From: Isotricha intestinalis
Taxonomy: Eukaryota; Ciliophora; Litostomatea; Vestibuliferida; Isotrichidae
Length of the DNA stretch: 44,146 nucleotides
Reading direction: 5' to 3'
NCBI GenBank assembly: GCA_023807065.1
Contig: JAJJLU010003629.1
Location: forward strand, 1-44,146
Below the pieces are notes generated by a model that was not told the DNA's origin, made no database searches, and was given only the letters and a program-made list of their open reading frames with translations. Made by a program: the position numbers and the translations under genes. Numbering within the stretch: the first letter of the stretch is position 1; every line of letters begins with the position of its first letter. Positions 1 through 9,100 of the stretch are shown piece by piece.

Positions 1-1
1 A

Positions 2-226
2 ATGACACAAGAAGCATTAGAACAACAAATAATTAATCATGGTGGTGCAACATATAAAGGAACTAAAGCTGATTATGTTAAATTCCATGATGATAAAAGT
101 ACTTATACTGGAGTCTATGCTAGAGGTGGTCCTACTACTGTTGATGCTGGAAAAGGAGGTATGATCTCAGATATTTCCCAAACTTGTGATAGAAGTGCTG
201 CTGATGTTAGAGGTGTTAAAAAATAA
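2..226 (+). CDS. p25-alpha/TPPP-like short protein (possibly 5'-partial)
   Basis: The frame encodes 74 residues and ends at TAA. The C-terminal two thirds read DDKSTYTGVYARGGPTTVD, then a Gly/Lys-rich step, then a C-terminal segment with CDRSAADVRGVKK. The Asp-x-Ser-x-Tyr-Thr-Gly motif followed by a Gly-Lys-Gly stretch resembles the conserved end of the p25-alpha (TPPP) domain. That family binds and bundles microtubules and, in protists, is often tied to cilia. The ATG is at the second base of the window, so upstream exons could be missing. The assignment rests on motif resemblance recalled from the family, not on a search. No other feature suggests a different family. Confidence 0.55.
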   Translation: MTQEALEQQIINHGGATYKGTKADYVKFHDDKSTYTGVYARGGPTTVDAGKGGMISDISQTCDRSAADVRGVKK

Positions 227-428
227 ATTTTTTTTTACGTTTTTATTTAGTTTTTTAAAAGTTTTATTTAGTTGAAGAATTGTTATTTATTACTTATTAA
301 TATTTTTTTTTTTTTATCTTTTTTAAAAGGATTTTTTTCAAGTTTTTTTAACATTTTGTTTAATTTTGTTGGTTAATGCGTTTTTTAGAAGTTTTGACAT
401 TTATTATTATTGTAAATTTATTATATAT

Positions 429-450
429 AATTATTATTATTATTATTATT
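429..450. repeat. (TTA)n microsatellite
   Basis: About seven tandem TTA/ATT trinucleotides lie in the spacer between the TPPP-like gene and the sorting nexin, followed by a T run. This is simple-sequence DNA with no visible coding role. Confidence 0.8.
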
Positions 451-506
451 TTTTTTGATTATATCATAATTTTTTATTCAATTTATATAAAAAATATTAA
501 AAAAAT

Positions 507-2429
507 ATGAGTGAGGAGGAAATTGAACAAAAACAAAATTATTTAAGAACAAATATATTAGATAGAGGTTATGATGCAAATGAATTTGTTAATTTTTTAA
601 TTGGAAAAAAAGGACAAGAAGGTGCTGATATAAGTCAATGGACTTTTGAAGATTTAGAAATTGTAAATAAATTAATTTTTTTACTTTTTATTATTTAGTG
701 TGTAAATGAATTTATTAGTTCACATAATATTCCAAATATTGAAATTAATCAATCTGAAAATTATGAACAAGAACAAATTAATAATTATCAAGAAAAAGAA
801 AAAACAATTCCAATAGAAGAAAAAAAACCAATAATTGAAGAAAAAAAACCTAAAATAGGTATGTTTGATAATATTGCACCATCAACTCAAACTAAAAGTT
901 CAATGGCAGATTTCCTGAAAAAAAATTCAAATCATTCTCCATCAAAAAAAATAAATAATGATAATCAAAATAATACAAATAATATTAATAACACAAATAA
1001 TAATTCAAACAATATTAAATTAATTCAAAATCAAAATAATAATGTTAATAATAATAATATAAGAAGTTCTGCAAAAATAAGTATGAATGCTTTTTTATCT
1101 CAAAATTCAAATAAGGAAGAATCTAAAAAAGCAGAATCTCCAAAAAAAGAAAAAAAAATAGAAAGTCAAAATATTCAATCATATGAAATAATAGACAATT
1201 CTAAAAATCAATATGAAGAAATATTACAATGTAAAAAGCTTCCATTAACAGATTTAGGAAGAAATGATAATATTAAAATAGAAATAAGTTCTCCAAAAAA
1301 AATTGAAGGAGGTTTATTTTCAAAAGCATATATAACATATTTAATAACTACAAATCCTTTAAAATTATCTTCAAGAAGAAGATATTCTGATTTTGAATGG
1401 TTAAGATCACTTTTAATAAATTTATATCCAACATCAATTATTCCTATTTTACCAAGAAAAAGCTCTTATTCAGATAGATTTAATGAAGTTTTTCTTAATA
1501 AAAGAATAAGGGCTTTAGAAAAATTTATGTTTTTTTTAATTACTGATCCTTTGATTAGAAATAGTAAATTATTATATGAATTTTTAAAAGTTGAAAAAGA
1601 TGATGAATTTACTACTAAAAAAAATAATTACAGTAAATTAAAACCTTATTCTAATTTAAATGATATTCCTACTTTAAGTGGAACTTTAAATTTAAAGTTT
1701 TCTAAAAAAAATGATAATTATATTAATAGAATTAAAGATAATGCCAATTTACATGAAAATTTAATTAAAAAAATTAAAATTAGTATGAATTCTTTGAGTG
1801 AAGAAATTTATAATGTTTGTAATAGATTTGATGAAATTTCTAATTATTTTACTTTATTAAATCAAAGTAGTTGTAAATATAGTGAAAATAATTTATTAAC
1901 TGTTACTTATGAATTATTAAGTAAATATATGAAAGATTTAGGAACATCTTTAAGAAAGCATAATGATTATATTAATATTGATTTAAAGGAATATTTTAAA
2001 TTTATTAGAAAAGAATTTATACAATTTAAAAATTTAGAAAATCAATTTGAAAGTCAAAGAAATACATTTTTAAAAAATGATGAAAAATTAAAATATAGAA
2101 AAGAAGAATTATTTAAAAAAGGAGATATATCAAAATGGGAATTAAATCCAAAAGAAAATATAGACAAAGACAAATTATTAAATGATAAAAATTATGCTTT
2201 TGAAAAAATGTTAGATAAAGATTCTAAACAAAATATAATATTAAAAAGAAATTATGGTTATTATTCAGTTAGATTAATAGAAGAATATGAAAGATTAATG
2301 AAAGTTATGGGTGAAGTAATGAAAGAAAATATATTGTCATATTGTAAGAAAGAAACCGCTTGTATTACTGATTTACAAGCTGGAGTTGGTGATATTATTA
2401 TGACTTTCCAAATAATAGACAAAAAGTAA
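507..2429 (+). CDS. PX-domain sorting nexin (probably PX-BAR)
   Basis: Two exons, 507-662 and 699-2429, join in frame to give 628 residues. The N-terminus carries a short module, ISQWTFEDLEICVNEFIS (about residues 41-58), whose Cys-Val-Asn-Glu half appears only after splicing, which supports the intron. An Asn-rich low-complexity linker follows (about 105-230). A PX domain spans about 244-351 with the phosphoinositide-binding motif RRYSDF at 279-284 and a downstream PILPRK loop. The remaining 270 residues are helical and charged, as expected of a BAR domain. PX-BAR proteins bind PtdIns3P on endosomes, bend membrane and sort cargo. The subfamily (SNX1/2/5-like or SNX4/8-like) cannot be fixed by eye. 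Confidence 0.87.
663..698 (+). other. 36-nt intron of the sorting nexin
   Basis: The intron starts GTAAAT and ends ATTTAG, between an ATT codon and TGT. Unspliced, the first frame runs into TAG at 696-698. Spliced, it continues in phase through 54 codons to the Met at 861. Confidence 0.88.
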
Positions 2430-2537
2430 ATTTAAATTTTATTAAGTTTTCAAATTTTAATTTGTTTATTAAAAAACAATTTTATTTACTAAATTTTGTT
2501 TATATTAAATAAATATTATTTTTAAAAAAAATAATTA

Positions 2538-3257
2538 TTATATATCTGTGTTATTTTGCTTATATAGTGAGTTTATTTTGGGAATATTCGATGAATTTTT
2601 ATTTGAATTTTGTTCATTTTTTATATATTTATTTGTAAAAGCGTATTTGGAATAATCATAATTTAAATTTGGGTTTCTTCCATTAAAATTTGTAGGGTTG
2701 TTTATTCTTAAGGTCAAATTATTTTTTCTTTCTGAAAATTTTGATGATAAAGTATCTGAATTTACATTATAATATTTATTATTAATTCTTCTAAATGAAT
2801 TTAATGTTAATTGATTTGTATTTTCTCTTTTTGAAGGAATATTTGTTTGGATTTTTTTGTAATTATATTTTAAATCAAAACCACTTATATTATTTATTGT
2901 ATCATCACTTAATTCAATTTCATTTTCATTTTTATTTTTTTCTTCTTTGTTTTTTTCCTTTTTTATATATTCATTAATTTCATAATTTTCTTTATTATCA
3001 TCGTCGAAATTTAATTTTTCCTCTTTTTCTTTTTTTAATTTGTCATTTAAATCTTTTTTACTTTCAATATTATTATTTTCTAATTCTTTAATTAAATTGT
3101 CAAAATCTTTTATAGTAAATAAATCTTTTTTTAAATTATTTTTACTATAAAGTAATCCAATATTTAAAACCTTAACAACAATATTATTCCAATCTTTTTT
3201 ATTATATTTGTTCAAAAATTCATTAATAAATTGATTTTTTAATACTTCTTCTTCCAT
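2538..3257 (-). CDS. Hypothetical charged protein, 239 aa
   Basis: I choose the ATG at 3255-3257, because the longer frame opens with GTG. The first 85 residues look folded (FLNKYNKKDWNNIVVKVLNIG, then a hydrophobic helix and a FDNLIKELE helix). This resembles the small N-terminal helical modules seen on otherwise disordered protist proteins. The rest is Lys/Glu-rich and then Asn/Ser-rich with no domain I recognise. It is convergent with the sorting nexin (108 bases between stops) and divergent from the next gene (68 bases between starts). The function is unknown. Confidence 0.7.
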   Translation of the reverse strand: MEEEVLKNQFINEFLNKYNKKDWNNIVVKVLNIGLLYSKNNLKKDLFTIKDFDNLIKELENNNIESKKDLNDKLKKEKEEKLNFDDDNKENYEINEYIKKEKNKEEKNKNENEIELSDDTINNISGFDLKYNYKKIQTNIPSKRENTNQLTLNSFRRINNKYYNVNSDTLSSKFSERKNNLTLRINNPTNFNGRNPNLNYDYSKYAFTNKYIKNEQNSNKNSSNIPKINSLYKQNNTDI

Positions 3258-3325
3258 AAAAATCCTTAATTTCACAATTTAAAAAAAATAAAAATAATAA
3301 AAATTTATTATTAACCGAAAAAAAA
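3258..3325. promoter_or_regulatory. Shared divergent promoter spacer, 68 bp
   Basis: Only 68 bases separate the ATGs of two divergent genes. The sequence is A-rich on both sides, and no box can be named. Confidence 0.4.
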
Positions 3326-3766
3326 ATGAAAGGAAAAGTAATAACAATAGAAGAAACTAAAGCAAATAAAATGGATATGAAAAAGTGTTATATGAGAAGT
3401 ATATTTAATTTTTGTTTCCTAGAAACAAATAATGTAGGAGATGTATATTTTTCAACAACAGAACAAAATAAATGGGAATTTAAAAAAACTGATATTCCAG
3501 GAGCATATACTATAAAACATATAAATACAAATTTATTTTTAACTTCTAATGAAAAAGGAGATATTTTTTCTACTATTGATTTAAATTCTTCTTTTCAAAA
3601 ATGGTTTGTTTTTAATAGTTCAGAAGCTGAAACTTATGCTTATCAAAATGTTTCTAATGGTTTATATTTTAATGTTTCTTTAAGAGATGAAATTTATTTA
3701 GATCAAATTAATACTAATACTAAAAGAAGTCTTATTAACACATTTCAATTTTTCCCTAAAAAATAG
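3326..3766 (+). CDS. Small all-beta protein, beta-trefoil-like, 146 aa
   Basis: A compact protein of 146 residues without low complexity, ending at TAG. It has alternating short hydrophobic strands and repeated motifs of the type W-x-F/phe-x-x-x-N: NKWEFKKTDIPGAYTIKHI, NTNLFLTSNEKGDIFST, FQKWFVFNSS and NVSNGLYFNVSLRDEIYL. Three such blocks of roughly 40 residues would fit a fascin- or ricin-type beta-trefoil. That is a guess from strand rhythm, and no binding residues can be named. The regular composition and use of Cys, Trp and Gly argue for a real, conserved gene. Confidence 0.7.
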   Translation: MKGKVITIEETKANKMDMKKCYMRSIFNFCFLETNNVGDVYFSTTEQNKWEFKKTDIPGAYTIKHINTNLFLTSNEKGDIFSTIDLNSSFQKWFVFNSSEAETYAYQNVSNGLYFNVSLRDEIYLDQINTNTKRSLINTFQFFPKK

Positions 3767-3876
3767 ATATTACTATTTTTATATATTATATTATAATATA
3801 TTCATTTTTTTTGTAATTTAATGTAAAAATATTTAAGTAAAAATAATTCTTTTTTATTTAAGATTTTATTATAAAA

Positions 3877-5874
3877 ATGCTTATTTACTTTGATAAATCA
3901 ATAATAAGTTTAAATGATCAAATTAATCAAAGCGATGTTTTAAATAAATTATCACCTGAATATACTTTAAATTTATTAATTTCTACAGTTCCAAATTTAA
4001 ATGAAAAATGTAAAAAACGTCCTTCAATAAAATCAAATTCAATAAATGAATGTGATTTAAGTATTCAAAAAGAATTAATCACTTTATTAGAAGGAAAAGA
4101 TAGTAATAATAGTTCTATTTTTCTATCAAGAGAAGGAAGTGTTGAAAGAAGAGATTCTAGTTCCAATTTAAATTATTCTATGAATTCATTAAATATTAGT
4201 AATGGTAATATTAAATTAGTGTATAAAGGAAATAATTCAAATAATCAAAATAATATTGTTAGTAATAAATCTCTTTTTCAAAAACAACATTCAATTAATG
4301 AAAAAGACTTTTTATTTAATTCAGATCATAAGAATATTAATTTAGAAAATGACATTCTTTTAAATGATTTAAATGATTCAAATATTATAAATTTTAAAGA
4401 TGATGAAGATAATCTTTCAAATAATAATAATATAGAAAATTCAAATAATATTATTCAAAATATTATTCCACAAAATAATATTAATTCTAATGAAAACTCT
4501 GAAATGGTAGTTTCAAAAAATAAATATGATAATATGTCAATAAGTGAAATAACAAATCAATTATTTTTAATTGCAAAAAAACAAACTGGATGTAGATATT
4601 TACAAAAATTAATATCATTAATTGAAAATGATGATTTAGTAAATAAATATTTTTATCCAAAATTATATCCTGCAAAATTAATAGAATTATGTAATGATTT
4701 ATTTGGAAATTACTTAGTTCAAAAAATGATAGCATATTTAAATAAAGATAACTTATATTCATTTACTTCATTAATAATAAAACATTTATTAAAATTATGT
4801 TTAAATCCTCATGGAACAAGAGTTGTTCAAGTTTATTTAGAACAAATAAAAATAGATAATCAATTATTAACTTTATTTACTAATAGTTTAATACCTATTA
4901 TGCCAAGATTAATAAATGATTTAAATGGAAGTTTTGTTTTAATGCATTACGCTGCTGTTGTTCCTTATCCTAATAATGATATTATATTTGATTTTTTAAA
5001 TAAAAATATTGTTAAAATTAGTGTTCAACCTTATTCTTGTTCTGCTTTACAAAAATGCATTGATATTGGTAATGAAATACAAAGTCAAAAATTACTTGAA
5101 AATATTAGTGAACATTCTATGTTTTTAATTTTAAATCAATTTGGTAATTATGTTATTCAATTTGTTATTTCAAAAAACATAACTGCTATTAATGACAAAA
5201 TATTAGAAGGGTTTATAGATAATATAATATTTTTAGCTAAGCAAAAATATTCTTCTAATGTAATTGAAAAATGCTTTGATTATTGTTCTAATAAAATGAA
5301 AGAAAGAATTATTAATCAATTATCTGGAGAAACAATTATTAGAGATTTATTAAAGGATATGTATGGTAATTATGTTTTACAAAAAACTTTGTCTATGATT
5401 CAAGATCCTAAAAAAAAACAATTTTTCTTACAAATTGTAGGAAGTGAATTAGGAAATTTACAATATCTTCCTTTTGGTCCTAAATTAATTAAAAAATTAG
5501 TATTATCTTTTCCAGAATTAAAAAAATATGCAAATCAAATAAATATTTCTAATAATAATTATAATAATATGTTAAATCCTGGAAATTATTATATGAATAT
5601 GAATCAATTAAATAAACAAATGATAAATTTAAATATAAATAATATTTCAAATAATATAAGTAATGTAAATAACTATTATGGTATGATGGGTATGAATAAT
5701 AATATGTTAGGAACCAATAATAATCATATGATGAATCAATTACAAAATAATAATCTTCAAATTCAAAATCAATTTAATATGATGAATAATTATAATATGA
5801 TTAATCATAGGGAACAAATGCTTCCTAAACCAAATTTTAATAATTTTATGAGTAACAATATGTTTTATAATTAA
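3877..5874 (+). CDS. Pumilio/PUF RNA-binding protein
   Basis: The protein has 665 residues. Residues 1-215 are Ser/Asn-rich. Residues 220-540 hold eight PUF repeats with readable base-contact triads: R1 C239-R240-Q243, R2 N278-Y279-Q282, R3 T314-R315-Q318, R4 S352-F353-M356, R5 C388-S389-Q392, R6 N424-Y425-Q428, R7 S460-N461-E464 and R8 N498-Y499-Q502. By the known PUF code (NYQ reads U, SNE reads G, C/S-R-Q reads A), repeats 8 to 1 predict 5'-UGUA-N-A-U-A, the classic Pumilio site, with R4 non-standard. PUF proteins bind 3'UTRs and repress or localise mRNAs. Residues 555-665 are Asn/Met-rich and prion-like. Confidence 0.96.
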   Translation: MLIYFDKSIISLNDQINQSDVLNKLSPEYTLNLLISTVPNLNEKCKKRPSIKSNSINECDLSIQKELITLLEGKDSNNSSIFLSREGSVERRDSSSNLNYSMNSLNISNGNIKLVYKGNNSNNQNNIVSNKSLFQKQHSINEKDFLFNSDHKNINLENDILLNDLNDSNIINFKDDEDNLSNNNNIENSNNIIQNIIPQNNINSNENSEMVVSKNKYDNMSISEITNQLFLIAKKQTGCRYLQKLISLIENDDLVNKYFYPKLYPAKLIELCNDLFGNYLVQKMIAYLNKDNLYSFTSLIIKHLLKLCLNPHGTRVVQVYLEQIKIDNQLLTLFTNSLIPIMPRLINDLNGSFVLMHYAAVVPYPNNDIIFDFLNKNIVKISVQPYSCSALQKCIDIGNEIQSQKLLENISEHSMFLILNQFGNYVIQFVISKNITAINDKILEGFIDNIIFLAKQKYSSNVIEKCFDYCSNKMKERIINQLSGETIIRDLLKDMYGNYVLQKTLSMIQDPKKKQFFLQIVGSELGNLQYLPFGPKLIKKLVLSFPELKKYANQINISNNNYNNMLNPGNYYMNMNQLNKQMINLNINNISNNISNVNNYYGMMGMNNNMLGTNNNHMMNQLQNNNLQIQNQFNMMNNYNMINHREQMLPKPNFNNFMSNNMFYN

Positions 5875-6157
5875 TGTATTTATTTTATTTTATTAATGTA
5901 ATTGTTAGAAAGTAAAAAAATAAAAATTTAAACTTATTTGCAATAATTATCTTTGTAAGTATTTTAAGTTAATGTATTTTTTTAGTAATTTCGAATTAAA
6001 TAAAAATATTATTAATATTAAATATTATAAAAATGTTAATTGTTTTTTTTAAGTTTTAAAATTTTATTTAAAACCAAGGAATTAAATATACAATTTTTGG
6101 AAACACAAAAAATATAAAAAGAATTTTTAAAAAATTTATAATATTTATAAATTAATA

Positions 6158-9100
6158 ATGGGAATAAAATGTTCATCAACAAATGAAAAAAATTCTTTAG
6201 ATCCGGAAAATATATCACATATAAATGACACAATAAAATTTAATCAACAAGAATCAAATGAAATTCATAAGAATGATTCTTTCAATCAAATATTGAATAA
6301 TATAAACAATGAATATGGTTCATTAAATTTAAATAAAATAGAAAATAATATTAACGAAGATTACCAATCATTTAGTTCTAATAAAATAGGAAATAATAAT
6401 TCAAATATAAATTCAGAAGAAAATTCATATAATCAAATAGTAAAAAATGATATAGAAAATTCATATAACATTGCAGATGAAATAAGATCAGATTATACTT
6501 CTAATACTTTAATGGAACATGGAGCTGTTTTAAATGATAATAATAGTTTTTTTAATAATGAAGATATTATTTATGCTACTGATAAATTAATTGAAATTAA
6601 TGAAGAATTTCAAAGAGATAAACAAGTTGCTGATTTTAAATCAAAAATGGAAAATTTAAGATTAAAAGAAAAAAAAAAATCAACTAAAGTTTTAATTAGT
6701 AAAGATGATAATGATTTTCTTCAAATGAAAAAAATGAGTTTAATTGGTGATAATGATAATATTTTTGAATTAAATAAATCTAAAGATAAAAACAATACTA
6801 TTTTAGATAAAAATTTTAATATATTTGATCTTAGAAGTAATATTAGTAATAATTATAATGCAAAAAAAGATTCTAAAAGAAATTCCACTATAGATATGAA
6901 TACTTTTAGAAATATATTTAAAGAAAATTCTTCTTCTAAAAATGTAAATGCTAAAAAAGGAAGAAAAAATAATAAAATGAAGGAAGATAATAAACCAAAT
7001 AATTTATTTCTTAATAAAAAACCTTTTAATGAAAATAATAATAATGATAAAGATAAAGATAAAGAAATTGAAGTTAAAAAAGCTAAATTAGATAAGAATA
7101 TTAAAGATGATAATCTAAATAATGAAAATAATAAAGGTAAAAAATTAGATGTTATTGATGATAAAGGAAATAATAATAATTCTAATAATAAAAATATTAT
7201 TAAAGATGATAAAAATCAAGAAGATATTAAAATAATTGAAAAAAAAGATGAAGTTAAAGCAAATAAAATTAAATTAATAGAAAATTTTAATCCTAAAAAA
7301 GATGAAAAAAAAGGAAACGAAATTAAAGTAATGGAAAATATTAATCCTAAAAAAAAAGAAATTAAATTAATAGAAAATATTAATAATAAAAAAGATGAAA
7401 AAAAAGGAAATGAAATTCAATTAAATGAAAACACAAATGATAAAAAAGATGAAAAGAAAATAAATGAAAATAATTTTATTGGAAGTTTAAATCCAAAATT
7501 AAATGAAAAGAAAAAATTTGAAATAAAAGTAATTGATGATAAAAAAGATGAAAAAAAAGGAAATGAAAATAAATTAAATGATAATCCAAATTTAAAAAAA
7601 GAAAAAAATGAAAATAAAATAAAATTAATAGAAAATAAAAAAAATGAAGAAAAAAATGAAAATAAAATAAAATTAATAGAAAATGTAAATAAAAAAAAAG
7701 AAGAAAAAGATGAAGATGAAATAAAAATAATAGAAAATATAAATCAAAGCATTGAAAAGAAAAAAATAAACAAAAAAAAACAAAAAGAAAAAAAAAATAC
7801 ATTAAAATTAAATGAAAATGAAGAAGACATTAAAATAAAAGAAAAAGAAAATTTAGAAAATTCAAAAGAAAAAGAAATATTAGAAAATGATTCCCAAAAT
7901 AAAAATAATAATAATATTTCTTCTTATTCAAAAAGTAAATCATTATCAAAAGAAAAAATTAAAAATAATTCAGATCATTCTTCTTCTTCATCTTATTTTA
8001 ATGAAAGTATAGAAAATGAAGAACATAATATTAACAATAAGGATTTAAATATTAATAATTTATATGAAAACAATAATAATAAAGATTTAAAAAAAAAGTT
8101 ATCTGTTATTGAAGAAGAAAAAAAAGAAGATTTATTTCAAAATTCTTTAAGAAAAATAACAGAAATTTCTTCTATAAGTGAAAGTAAAAAAGAAGATATT
8201 TCAATAAAAATTATAAATGAAAAAAATGAAAAAATAAATTTAAATTTATCAATTGGTAAAAAAGAAAATAATGAAAATGAAGAAAATCAAAAAATAAATG
8301 ATTCATCAGATAATAATATAGAATTTAATTTAATTGAAGATAAAAATGATAAAAAAAAAGAAGAAGAATTTATTGCAAGTATTCCTTTACAAATAAAAGA
8401 AATTCCAAAAAAAAAAGATTTATTTACTGAAAATAGGGATAGTTTAACTGATTTATTAAAAGCTATTAAAGAAAAAGAAAAAAATAAAAATAAAAATAAA
8501 AATAAAATTAATATTCAAAATTTTAAAAGATATAAAAGTGAAAAAATAGTTTCTAATTATTTATTGAATGATGATAATTATAAATCAGAACAATTAAATG
8601 AAAAAAATGATAATAAAATGTTAAAAAATAATGATATTAAATTAATTGAAATTAAAGAAAATCCAGAAGAAATTAATCATGATATTTTAGAAAAAGAAAA
8701 TCAAAAAGAAAAAAATGAAAATCCAAAAATAAATGTAATAAAAGAAGAAAATAAATTAAATAATAAAGAAAATGAATTAATTAAAATTCCTAATTATAAA
8801 ATTGAAATTAATAAAGTTGAAGATAATAATGAATATGATCAATTAAAAACAAATAATGGAAAAATAAATGAAAATGATAATAAAAATTATAAAGAAAGAA
8901 AATATTCTAGTGAAAGTTATAAAAAAATTAAAGAACCTCCTTTTGATTCAACTATTAAATTAACTCAAGACATTATTAATAGTGCTATTAAAGAATTATC
9001 TCATGAGGATAATAGTACTATTAAAGAAAAATCTGAAAGAAGTAAAGAAATTGAATTTATAAAAGATAAAAATGAAGTAGAAAAAGATTTAAATGAAAAT

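Noticed and set aside
3258..3275. Longer frame of the minus-strand 239-aa protein starting at 3275
   Set aside because: The first codon there is GTG. The ATG at 3255-3257 is a normal start.
7476..7802. Minus-strand Phe/Leu-rich frame opposite the giant protein
   Set aside because: Complement of Lys/Glu repeats. It has no independent gene traits.
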